A stretch of DNA of 13,477 bases, from the NCBI GenBank assembly GCA_023409175.1, contig JAEYIG010000130.1, forward strand, positions 1-13,477. The letters are read 5' to 3'. A program made the translations under genes and the position numbers. The stretch comes from Pseudomonadota bacterium (GTDB taxonomy: Bacteria > Pseudomonadota > Gammaproteobacteria > Burkholderiales > Burkholderiaceae_D). The notes under the pieces are model-generated. The model did no database searches, was not told where the DNA came from, and was given only the letters and a program-made list of their open reading frames with translations. Positions 6,941-13,477 of the stretch are shown here, one piece after another. Each line of letters opens with the position of its first letter. Within the stretch, counting starts at the first letter, position 1.

Positions 6941-6970
6941 TTTGAAGGATCGGGCCAAAATTATCCTCAT
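6941..6970 (+). promoter_or_regulatory. lon: Weak sigma-32-like promoter candidate for lon
   Basis: TTTGAA (6941-6946) and CCTCAT (6965-6970) resemble the heat-shock CTTGAA / CCCCAT pair, but the spacing of 18 is slightly too long and both elements are imperfect. lon is commonly heat-shock controlled in proteobacteria, which is the main reason for noting it. Confidence 0.2.
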
Positions 6971-6991
6971 GCTTATTGATTAAGGTTTCTC

Positions 6992-9403
6992 ATGATGACT
7001 TCTACTGATATAAAGCCGTCTAGATTGCCATTGCTTCCATTGCGGGATGTGGTTGTCTTTCCGCACATGGTCATTCCGTTGTTCGTTGGCCGTCCAAAGT
7101 CGATTCATGCCCTTGAAACAGCGATGGAAAATGAAAAAACCATCATGCTCGCTGCCCAGAAAACGGCCGCAAAGGATGAACCGTCTGCAGAAGACATTTA
7201 TGAAATCGGATGTGTTGCGACCGTACTGCAGATGCTGAAACTGCCGGACGGAACCGTCAAGGTTCTGGTCGAAGGCGTAGGCCGTGCCAGGGTCGACCAT
7301 ATCGAATCGGAAGAGCACCATCTGGTCGCCGATGTGTCGCCTGTCGAATCCACGGGTGAAAACGAACCCGAAATCGAGGCCATGCGCCGCGCGATCGTCC
7401 AGCAGTTCGAGCAATACGTCAAACTGAACAAAAAGATCCCTCACGAAGTCGTCGGTTCCCTGACGACGATTGATGATGCGGGCCGTTTTACCGATACGGT
7501 GGCTGCCCATTTGCCATTGAAGCTGGAACAGAAGCAGGTCGTCCTGGAAATGGTGAACATTGAACGGCGCCTTGAATACCTTCTGGAAAGGCTCGAAAGC
7601 GAACTCGACATCATGCAGGTCGAAAAACGCATCCGTGGCCGTGTCAAACGCCAGATGGAAAAATCGCAGCGCGAATACTACCTGAATGAACAGGTCAAGG
7701 CGATCCAGCGCGAATTGGGTGAAGGCGAAGAAGGCGCCGATTTTGACGATCTCGAAAAGAAAATCCGTTTGGCAAAAATGCCGAAGGAAGCCCGTGACAA
7801 GGCTCTCTCAGAACTCAAGAAACTGAAAGTCATGTCCCCGATGTCAGCGGAAGCGACTGTCGTCCGCAATTACATCGAGACGCTGGTTTCCCTGCCGTGG
7901 AGAAAAAAATCCAAGGTCAACAACGACCTCGCCAATGCCGAACAGGTGCTGGAAGACGACCATTACGGTCTGGACAGGGTCAAGGAACGTATCCTTGAAT
8001 ATCTGGCCGTCCAGCAACGGGTCGACAAGGTGAAAGCGCCGATCCTGTGTTTCGTTGGGCCTCCGGGGGTCGGCAAGACCTCTCTGGGGCAGTCGATTGC
8101 GCGTGCGACCAACCGGAAATATGTCCGTATGGCGCTGGGTGGCGTGCGTGACGAAGCTGAAATCCGGGGCCATCGCCGTACCTATATCGGTGCGATGCCG
8201 GGCAAGATTTTGCAAAGCCTGGTCAAGGCCGGCGTTCGCAATCCGCTTTTCCTGCTGGACGAAGTGGACAAGATCGGCGCCGATTTCCGCGGCGATCCGG
8301 CTGCGGCGCTCCTGGAAGTGCTCGATCCGGAACAGAACCACACTTTCTCCGACCATTATGTCGAAGTGGATTTCGATTTGTCGGACGTGATGTTCATTGC
8401 GACTTCGAATTCCTACAATATCCCGCCGGCATTGCTCGACAGGATGGAAGTCATTCGCCTGTCCGGTTATACGGAAGACGAAAAGACCAGCATTGCACAG
8501 CGTTACCTGTTGCCGAAACAGGTAAAGGGCAATGGCCTGAAAGAAACGGAAATCTCGATTACCGAAGCCGCGATCCGGGACATCATCCGCTATTACACGC
8601 GTGAAGCCGGTGTCCGTGCGCTGGAGCGGGAAATCTCGAAGATTTGCCGCAAGGTCGTCAAGATGCTGCTGTTGAAAAAACAGAACCGCAAGATTGTCGT
8701 CACGCCGAAAAACATCGACAAGTTCCTTGGGGTGCGCCAGTTCGATTACGGTGTCGCTGAAAAAGAAAACCAGGTCGGTGAGGTTTCCGGCCTGGCGTGG
8801 ACGGAAGTCGGCGGTGAATTGCTGACGGTCGAAGCTGTTGCCGTGCCGGGCAAAGGCCAGATCATCCGTACCGGTACGCTGGGCGACGTGATGAAGGAAT
8901 CCATCGAAGCGGCCAGAACGGTTGTCCGCAGCCGTGCCAACAAGCTGGGTATCAGGAATGAAGCTTTCGAGAAGAAAGACATCCATATCCACTTGCCGGA
9001 AGGCGCGACTCCGAAAGACGGCCCGTCAGCCGGTATTTCGATGGCGACCGCTCTCGTTTCCGTATTCAGCGGCATTCCTGTCCGGGCTGACGTTGCCATG
9101 ACCGGTGAAATCACGCTGCGCGGGGAAGTCCTGCCGATCGGTGGACTGAAGGAAAAACTGCTGGCTGCCCTTCGTGGTGGCATCAAGCAGGTCATCATCC
9201 CTCAGGAAAACGTGAAGGATCTGGTTGAAATTCCGGATAACGTGAAGAACAAGCTGGAAATCATCCCGGTACGCTGGATCGACAAGGTGTGGGAAATCGC
9301 CCTTGAAAGCCAGCCGGAACCGATCACCGAAGAAGCGGCGGCCATAGCCGTTGCATCGGAGTCGGCTGACAATGCCAGTGGCGGGAATGTGATGACTCAC
9401 TGA
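6992..9403 (+). CDS. lon: ATP-dependent Lon protease
   Basis: AAA+ serine protease that degrades misfolded and regulatory proteins in the cytosol; 803 residues. The N-terminal substrate-binding domain begins at LPLLPLRDVVVFP, followed by a charged coiled-coil segment (about 190-280). The ATPase has Walker A GPPGVGKT (356-363) and Walker B LFLLDEVDK (419-427). The protease domain has the Ser-Lys dyad Ser679 in DGPSAG and Lys722 in GGLKEK, the same numbers as E. coli Lon. The protein is 19 residues longer than the 784-residue E. coli enzyme, all in an Ala- and Ser-rich low-complexity tail. Start ATG 6992 follows a TAAGG element at 6981-6985; ATG 6995 is a second option. It is last in the protease cluster and convergent with nnr. 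Confidence 0.98.
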   Translation: MMTSTDIKPSRLPLLPLRDVVVFPHMVIPLFVGRPKSIHALETAMENEKTIMLAAQKTAAKDEPSAEDIYEIGCVATVLQMLKLPDGTVKVLVEGVGRARVDHIESEEHHLVADVSPVESTGENEPEIEAMRRAIVQQFEQYVKLNKKIPHEVVGSLTTIDDAGRFTDTVAAHLPLKLEQKQVVLEMVNIERRLEYLLERLESELDIMQVEKRIRGRVKRQMEKSQREYYLNEQVKAIQRELGEGEEGADFDDLEKKIRLAKMPKEARDKALSELKKLKVMSPMSAEATVVRNYIETLVSLPWRKKSKVNNDLANAEQVLEDDHYGLDRVKERILEYLAVQQRVDKVKAPILCFVGPPGVGKTSLGQSIARATNRKYVRMALGGVRDEAEIRGHRRTYIGAMPGKILQSLVKAGVRNPLFLLDEVDKIGADFRGDPAAALLEVLDPEQNHTFSDHYVEVDFDLSDVMFIATSNSYNIPPALLDRMEVIRLSGYTEDEKTSIAQRYLLPKQVKGNGLKETEISITEAAIRDIIRYYTREAGVRALEREISKICRKVVKMLLLKKQNRKIVVTPKNIDKFLGVRQFDYGVAEKENQVGEVSGLAWTEVGGELLTVEAVAVPGKGQIIRTGTLGDVMKESIEAARTVVRSRANKLGIRNEAFEKKDIHIHLPEGATPKDGPSAGISMATALVSVFSGIPVRADVAMTGEITLRGEVLPIGGLKEKLLAALRGGIKQVIIPQENVKDLVEIPDNVKNKLEIIPVRWIDKVWEIALESQPEPITEEAAAIAVASESADNASGGNVMTH

Positions 9404-9422
9404 TGAAGTTCGTTTTTCAATT

Positions 9423-9453
9423 AAAAAAGCCCCGGAATTCCGGGGCTTTTTTT
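9423..9453. terminator. Bidirectional rho-independent terminator between lon and nnr
   Basis: A perfect 30-bp palindrome (9423-9452) has six As, GCCCCGG, a central AATT, CCGGGGC and a run of Ts. Each strand has a GC-rich hairpin followed by a T run, so it can stop both lon (plus) and nnr (minus). It touches the nnr stop codon at 9452-9454. Confidence 0.95.
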
Positions 9454-10972
9454 ATGAATTTTCTTCAATTAAAAGGTTTAGTTGCAGGCGCACTTCATTT
9501 GCCAGTTCGCCTGCAGCCATGCCGATGGGGCCATGATTTTGTCTGGCAATCACGTCGGCCGCTTTGCCGTGAAGCCAGACGGCAGCCAGAGTGGCTTCCC
9601 ATGCCGGCCAGCCCTGCGCAATCAGCGCGCCGGTGATGCCCGAAAGGACATCGCCCGTTCCGGCCGTTGCCAGTGCGGGATTTCCGGTCGGGTTGATGAC
9701 GGTTTTCCCATCCGGTGATGCAATGACAGTTCCCGATCCTTTCAGGACGGCAATGGCCCTGAATTTTGCCGACAGGTTTCTGGCGGTTTCAAGGCGGTTT
9801 GCCTGAATGTCGTCGCTCGTCGTTTTCAGTAACCTCGCCGCTTCAAGCGGGTGTGGGGTAATGACGGTCGGCAATGCCCTTTCGACCAGCAACTGGCACA
9901 TCTCCGGGTTTTCGGAAAGGATGTTCAGGGCGTCGGCGTCCAGGATAATTGGCCGGTCAGCGCCGATGGTTTTGATCAGGATATCCTTGGCGGCGGCCGA
10001 TTTGCCCAGTCCCGGGCCGGTGACGATGACGTCGGTCGAGAAATCGAACTGGTGCGCTCCCCTGAACATCAGTTCCGGTGAAACCGGATCGTAGGCAGGC
10101 GGGTTTTTCAGGTAAATGGCGTAACACAGTCCGGCACCGGAATGGATGGCCGCCCGTGAAGCCAGTACCGGAGCGCCACTCATGCCTTCCGCGCCACCGA
10201 TAATGGCAATCCGGCCGTTGCTGCCTTTATGGGAATCCTCAAGACGGCGTTTCAGGCAGGACTGGAACAGTTCGGGCGAATTCAGCCAGCAGGTGGTGTC
10301 GGGAAAATATTTCCGGTCGACGTCGAGGGTCGCCAGATGGACCCGTCCGGCATGGTCGCGGCCCTTGCGCGTGTAAAGTCCCGGCTTGTCGGCGATGAAC
10401 GTGATCGTATCCGTGGCACGTACGGCTGTCGCTTCCTTGCCGACGATATTGCCGGTATTGGCGTTCAGGCCGCTCGGCACGTCGAGCGCCAGTATCGGGC
10501 ACTTGAACGTATTGATGATGTCGACCAGTTTTTGCCGGTTGCCCGTCAGGGCTTCCTTAAGGCCGATGCCGAACATGCCGTCGACCACGAGTGCCCAGTT
10601 TTTCGACCGGATGCTCTCGAAGGTCGATTTGAGCGACAGGGCGTCTTCCCAGTGGATCGCGCTCTTGACCGCTTTTTTTCTGGCCAGTATCGCTTCTTCA
10701 GACTGTTTTTTGCGGTTGGCCACCAGCAGGACGGAAACGTCGATGCCGTTGTTTGCCATGATGGTCGCCATTTCCAATGCATCCCCGCCGTTGTTGCCGG
10801 GGCCAGCGAGCACCAGCACTTTCTTTTCAGTGCTTTCAGAGGAAGCCAGCATGTGCATGGCAAGATCGGCGGCTTTTTTCCCGGCACGCTGCATGAGAGT
10901 GCCTTTGGGCAGGTCGGCCAGTGCGGAACGTTCGATGGTGCGGATGGCGTCGATGGGATAGAGGGCGTTCAT
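9452..10972 (-). CDS. nnr: Bifunctional NAD(P)H-hydrate repair enzyme (epimerase + dehydratase)
   Basis: Metabolite-repair enzyme that converts hydrated NADH and NADPH (NADHX, NADPHX) back to the active cofactors; 506 residues. The N-terminal YjeF-type epimerase domain (about 1-220) has NNGGD (60-64), Asp131 in VVDGMFGIGL and LDVPSG (163-168). The C-terminal ribokinase-like dehydratase domain (about 245-500) has GPGLG (319-323), Asp345 in ILDADALN, TPHPLEAARL (372-381), KGSGT (411-415) and the nucleotide-binding stretch NPTGNPALATAGTGD (427-441). Both halves look intact, so both activities are expected. It stands alone on the minus strand between lon and rpsB. No clear ribosome binding site precedes the ATG, and the promoter was not identified. 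The symbol nnr is also written yjeF or nnrD/nnrE. Confidence 0.95.
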   Translation of the reverse strand: MNALYPIDAIRTIERSALADLPKGTLMQRAGKKAADLAMHMLASSESTEKKVLVLAGPGNNGGDALEMATIMANNGIDVSVLLVANRKKQSEEAILARKKAVKSAIHWEDALSLKSTFESIRSKNWALVVDGMFGIGLKEALTGNRQKLVDIINTFKCPILALDVPSGLNANTGNIVGKEATAVRATDTITFIADKPGLYTRKGRDHAGRVHLATLDVDRKYFPDTTCWLNSPELFQSCLKRRLEDSHKGSNGRIAIIGGAEGMSGAPVLASRAAIHSGAGLCYAIYLKNPPAYDPVSPELMFRGAHQFDFSTDVIVTGPGLGKSAAAKDILIKTIGADRPIILDADALNILSENPEMCQLLVERALPTVITPHPLEAARLLKTTSDDIQANRLETARNLSAKFRAIAVLKGSGTVIASPDGKTVINPTGNPALATAGTGDVLSGITGALIAQGWPAWEATLAAVWLHGKAADVIARQNHGPIGMAAGELANEVRLQLNLLIEENS

Positions 10973-11089
10973 TGTGGTTCAATCTGAAAAAGGAGTTGAA
11001 GTAAACGAAGCGTAAGGTATTACTCTAACAGCTACGCGGGGAAAAGTAAGAATTTGTATGTTTGCCGCTATTTTTATCAGTTAGTCCCT

Positions 11090-11117
11090 TTAAGAGAGTC
11101 GTTTTTTACAGTACAAT
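11090..11117 (+). promoter_or_regulatory. rpsB: Candidate rpsB promoter
   Basis: TTAAGA (11090-11095) and TACAAT (11112-11117) are separated by 16 bases. The -10 matches five of six positions, the -35 four of six. Transcription would start near 11124, giving a leader of about 125 bases. Confidence 0.45.
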
Positions 11118-11121
11118 GATG

Positions 11122-11157
11122 AACTCTTGAAATTTTTCAAGAAGTTGTTTTTGTTTA
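11122..11157 (+). other. Terminator-like stem-loop at the 5' end of the rpsB leader
   Basis: TCTTGAAA (11125-11132) pairs with TTTCAAGA (11135-11142), and AAC (11122-11124) can pair with GTT (11144-11146) across a one-base bulge. A T-rich run follows only on the plus strand. It is AT-rich for a terminator. If transcription starts near 11124 it would instead be a 5'-end hairpin of the mRNA. Confidence 0.45.
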
Positions 11158-11175
11158 TTTAATAGTAGAAATCGC

Positions 11176-11228
11176 GAATTCGGCCTGAAAGGGTGCTCAT
11201 TACGGTGAGTTCTTGGGCGAATTCAAGA
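11176..11228 (+). promoter_or_regulatory. Structured rpsB leader with alternative pairings
   Basis: A hairpin GCTCA (11195-11199) with TGAGT (11206-11210), and a second hairpin TCTTGGG (11211-11217) with TTCAAGA (11222-11228) around CGAA, precede the rpsB ribosome binding site. The second is incompatible with a 7-bp long-range pairing of GAATTCG (11176-11182) with CGAATTC (11218-11224). In E. coli rpsB is autoregulated by S2 through its leader; whether this unrelated-looking sequence does the same is inference. Confidence 0.4.
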
Positions 11229-11247
11229 CCTAACCCTGGAGATTATT

Positions 11248-11988
11248 ATGTCCGTTACCATGCGTGAAATGCTGGAAGCCGGTGTCCATTTCGGTCACCA
11301 AACCCGTTTCTGGAACCCGAAGATGGCTCCTTTCATCTTCGGCCACCGCAACAAGATCCACATCGTCAACCTCGAAAAGACCCTGTCGATGTACAACGAC
11401 GCGATGAATTACATCCGTCAACTCGCCGCCAACCGTGGCACCATCCTGTTTGTCGGCACCAAAAGACAGGCTCGTGAAATCATCGCCAACGAAGCTCAGC
11501 GTGCAGGCATGCCTTTCGTCGACCAGCGCTGGCTCGGCGGTATGCTGACCAACTTCAAGACCATCAAGACCTCCATCAAACGCCTGAAAGACATGGAAGC
11601 CGCTATCGAAGACGGCTCTGTTGAAAAGATGAGCAAAAAAGAAGGCCTGATGTTCTCCCGTGAAGTTGAAAAACTGCACAAATCCATCGGCGGTATCAAG
11701 GACATGAACGGTTTGCCTGATGCCATTTTCGTCGTTGACGTCGGCTATCACAAGGGCGCCATCACCGAAGCCGCCAAACTGGGCATTCCTGTTATCGGCG
11801 TTGTCGATACCAACCATTCCCCTGAAGGCCTGGCTTACGTCATTCCAGGTAACGACGATTCGTCCAAGGCTATCCAGCTGTACGCCCGTGGCGTAGCGGA
11901 TGCCATCCTCGAAGGTCGTGCCAATGCAATGCATGACGTTCTGGAAGCTGCCAAGGGCGAAGAAGCCGTTGCTGCTGAAAGCAACTAG
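11248..11988 (+). CDS. rpsB: 30S ribosomal protein S2
   Basis: Component of the small ribosomal subunit that binds 16S rRNA and helps recruit S1; 246 residues, close to the E. coli length of 241. Both family signatures are clear: [18 protein letters not shown] (residues 5-22) at the N-terminus, and the region around [20 protein letters not shown] (157-176). VDTNHSPEG and [11 protein letters not shown] follow as expected. The ATG has a TGGAGA ribosome binding site 6-7 bases ahead. It is the first gene of the rpsB-tsf unit; tsf begins 92 bases downstream after two hairpins without T tracts, so co-transcription is likely. The leader contains promoter-like and structured elements that may serve autoregulation. 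Confidence 0.99.
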   Translation: MSVTMREMLEAGVHFGHQTRFWNPKMAPFIFGHRNKIHIVNLEKTLSMYNDAMNYIRQLAANRGTILFVGTKRQAREIIANEAQRAGMPFVDQRWLGGMLTNFKTIKTSIKRLKDMEAAIEDGSVEKMSKKEGLMFSREVEKLHKSIGGIKDMNGLPDAIFVVDVGYHKGAITEAAKLGIPVIGVVDTNHSPEGLAYVIPGNDDSSKAIQLYARGVADAILEGRANAMHDVLEAAKGEEAVAAESN

Positions 11989-11997
11989 GAATTTGCA

Positions 11998-12063
11998 GGC
12001 CTGTTTCCGGTTACGGAAGCAGGCTGTCTGGAAAAACAGGTAATACGGGAGCCGGCGGCTCCC
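11998..12063 (+). other. Two hairpins in the rpsB-tsf spacer
   Basis: The first pairs GCCTGTTTCCG (11999-12009) with CGGAAGCAGGC (12014-12024), an 11-bp stem with one G-U pair and a 4-base loop. The second pairs GGGAGCC (12047-12053) with GGCTCCC (12057-12063) with a 3-base loop, only five bases before the tsf ribosome binding site. Neither is followed by a T tract, so they are more likely mRNA processing, stability or translation-control elements than terminators. Confidence 0.6.
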
Positions 12064-12080
12064 CTTGAGAGGAGAACAAT

Positions 12081-12989
12081 ATGGCAGTCATTACAGCAGC
12101 CATGGTAGGTCAGTTGCGTGCGAAAACGGACGCTCCTATGATGGAATGCAAAAAAGCGTTGACCGAAGCGGACGGCGATCTGCAGAAAGCGGAAGACCTG
12201 TTGCGCGTCAAGCTGGGCAACAAGGCTTCGAAGGCCTCTGCCCGCGTTACAGCTGAAGGCGTCATCGCCATTCATGTCGATGGAAACAAGGCTTCCATCA
12301 TCGAAGTCAACTGTGAAACCGACTTCGTTACCAAGAATGACGACTTCATTGCAATGGCGAACAGCTGTGCAAAGCTGGTCAATGACAACAACCCGGCTGA
12401 TGTCGCCGCCTTGTCCGCTTTGCCTTTCGATGGCAAGACGCTTGAAGAGTACCGCACTGCCCTCATCGGCCGTATCGGCGAAAACATGTCTATCCGTCGT
12501 TTCGCCCGTCACGAAAGCAGCGCCAAGATCGCCACGTATCTGCACGGCACCCGTATCGGCGTTGTCGTTGAATACGACGGTCCGGACGAACAGGTCGGCA
12601 AGGACATCGCCATGCACATCGCTGCGATGAAACCGGTTGCATTGTCTTCCGAAGGCGTCGCTCCTGAGCTGATCGAACGCGAACGTTCCGTCGCCGCACA
12701 GAAAGCGGCTGAAGATTCTGCCAAGGCCGTTGCCGAAGGCAAGAAAGCGCAGCCAGCCGACATCGTCGCCCGTCGCGTCGAAGGTTCGGTACAGAAATTC
12801 CTGAAAGAAGTTTCCCTGTTGAACCAGCCATTTGTCAAAAACGACAAACAGTCTGTTGAACAGATGCTGAAAGAAGCGAAAACGACGGTCAAATCCTTCA
12901 CCCTGTATGTCGTCGGGGAGGGGATCGAGAAGAAGGTCGATAACTTCGCTGAGGAAGTCGCTGCCCAGATGGCAGCATCCAAAGCTTGA
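12081..12989 (+). CDS. tsf: Translation elongation factor Ts
   Basis: Guanine nucleotide exchange factor for EF-Tu; 302 residues against 283 in E. coli. The N-terminal UBA-like domain (about 1-55) carries [19 protein letters not shown]. The core has the diagnostic TDFV motif at residues 80-83, whose Asp81 and Phe82 correspond to the E. coli residues that disturb the EF-Tu magnesium site. The dimerisation-type core repeats and a C-terminal helical region follow, ending in an Ala-rich tail. A strong GAGGAG ribosome binding site (12069-12074) precedes the ATG. It is preceded by rpsB with a structured spacer and followed by a terminator, so rpsB-tsf appears to form one unit. Confidence 0.98.
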   Translation: MAVITAAMVGQLRAKTDAPMMECKKALTEADGDLQKAEDLLRVKLGNKASKASARVTAEGVIAIHVDGNKASIIEVNCETDFVTKNDDFIAMANSCAKLVNDNNPADVAALSALPFDGKTLEEYRTALIGRIGENMSIRRFARHESSAKIATYLHGTRIGVVVEYDGPDEQVGKDIAMHIAAMKPVALSSEGVAPELIERERSVAAQKAAEDSAKAVAEGKKAQPADIVARRVEGSVQKFLKEVSLLNQPFVKNDKQSVEQMLKEAKTTVKSFTLYVVGEGIEKKVDNFAEEVAAQMAASKA

Positions 12990-12999
12990 TGGCAATTTT

Positions 13000-13024
13000 A
13001 AAACGGGCCGAAAGGCCCGTTTTT
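13000..13024 (+). terminator. Rho-independent terminator after tsf
   Basis: AAAACGGGCC (13000-13009) pairs with GGCCCGTTTT (13014-13023) around a GAAA tetraloop, and the 3' arm runs into five Ts (13020-13024). It lies about 10 bases after the tsf stop and separates tsf from pyrH. Confidence 0.93.
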
Positions 13025-13082
13025 GCAAGTTCTGTATCAGTTCATTTCAATATCTAACGATGTCAGTGAAGGAAATCGGATT

Positions 13083-13477
13083 ATGACCACTCCTGTATAC
13101 AAGCGGGTTCTTCTGAAGTTGTCAGGTGAAGCTCTGATGGGCGAAGATCAGTTCGGTATCAACCGCTCTTCCATCGAACATATGGTTGAGGATGTGGTCG
13201 ATGCGGCCAAACTGGGTGTTGAAATGGCTATTGTTATCGGTGGTGGCAATATTTTCCGTGGCGTCGCTCCCGGAGCCAAGGGCATGGATCGCGCGACAGC
13301 CGATTACATGGGTATGCTGGCGACAGTCATCAATTCGCTTGCCCTGGCTGATGCCATGGAGCAGGCCGGTTTGACGGCGCGTGTCATGTCTGCCATTGGC
13401 ATTGATCAGGTTGTCGAATCCTACGTTCGCCCAAAAGCACTGCAGTATCTGGAAGAGGGCAAGGTCGTCGTTTTCGC
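13083..13477 (+). CDS. pyrH: UMP kinase (uridylate kinase), N-terminal part
   Basis: Converts UMP to UDP with ATP in pyrimidine nucleotide synthesis, in the cytosol; bacterial hexameric amino-acid-kinase family. The frame runs off the window end after 131 full codons, a little over half of the usual 235-240 residues. Visible family features are KLSGEAL (12-18), the nucleotide-binding GGGNIFRG (53-60), and [17 protein letters not shown] (68-84). The ATG has an AAGGAA ribosome binding site about 9 bases upstream. pyrH follows rpsB-tsf in many proteobacteria, but here the tsf terminator implies a separate promoter or read-through; TTGCAA with TTCAAT 17 bases later (13023-13051) is a weak candidate. 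Confidence 0.97.
   Translation, partial: MTTPVYKRVLLKLSGEALMGEDQFGINRSSIEHMVEDVVDAAKLGVEMAIVIGGGNIFRGVAPGAKGMDRATADYMGMLATVINSLALADAMEQAGLTARVMSAIGIDQVVESYVRPKALQYLEEGKVVVF

Noticed and set aside
7844..8992. Long minus-strand open frame (382 codons) inside lon.
   Set aside because: Lies entirely antisense to the conserved Lon ATPase and protease domains. The translation looks like a composition artefact with no known motif.
10229..10987. Plus-strand open frame (252 codons) opposite nnr.
   Set aside because: Shadow of the intact Nnr coding sequence, which has all motifs of both domains.
10991..11001. AAGGAG on the plus strand just upstream of nnr, considered as the binding site of a hidden small gene.
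   Set aside because: No start codon at a suitable distance leads to a meaningful frame; a TTG is followed at once by a stop.
1..13477. Search for mobile elements, CRISPR arrays, toxin-antitoxin pairs, defence genes, tRNA or rRNA.
   Set aside because: None seen on either strand. Every gene is a recognisable intact housekeeping gene, so I do not claim a new multi-gene system here.

Overview
The window looks like a core-chromosome segment of a betaproteobacterium of the order Burkholderiales. A member of the Oxalobacteraceae, possibly Oxalobacter, is my best guess. This rests on gene order (tig-clpP-clpX-lon, and rpsB-tsf-pyrH), on a soluble RnfB-type protein next to nth, on residue-level resemblance to proteobacterial homologues, and on roughly balanced base composition. 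The family-level placement is inference; no rRNA or other marker is present. I see no phage, transposon, CRISPR, tRNA or plasmid sequence.

Layout. (1) Bases 1-3001, minus strand: fdxA (7Fe ferredoxin), fnr (thioredoxin-reductase-like ferredoxin-NADP reductase), rsxB (electron-transfer polyferredoxin) and nth (endonuclease III), transcribed in that order from right to left. Rho-independent terminators follow fdxA and fnr, so the redox genes form separate units rather than one tight operon. Three of the four products carry Fe-S clusters and the fourth is the likely redox partner of the ferredoxin. (2) Bases 3002-3407: a divergent intergenic region with a near-consensus Fur box, two possible fdxA promoters and a long AT-rich tig leader. 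(3) Bases 3408-9403, plus strand: trigger factor, ClpP, ClpX and Lon, the classic folding and ATP-dependent proteolysis cluster. A strong terminator separates clpP from clpX. (4) Bases 9452-10972, minus strand: a bifunctional NAD(P)H-hydrate repair enzyme (Nnr), convergent with lon and sharing a perfect 30-bp palindromic terminator. (5) Bases 11248-13477, plus strand: rpsB, tsf and the first 131 codons of pyrH. rpsB has a structured leader, two hairpins lie between rpsB and tsf, and a terminator separates tsf from pyrH.

How the genes work together. FdxA can exchange electrons with NADPH through Fnr, and RsxB resembles Rnf/Rsx electron-transfer subunits. Trigger factor handles nascent chains, while ClpXP and Lon degrade damaged or regulatory proteins. 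Nnr repairs hydrated NAD(P)H. The rpsB-tsf-pyrH block supplies translation and pyrimidine nucleotide synthesis. All genes are intact housekeeping genes with their key residues present. I do not see evidence of a new multi-gene system. The most interesting material is regulatory: the Fur site, the rpsB leader, and the terminator and hairpin architecture.
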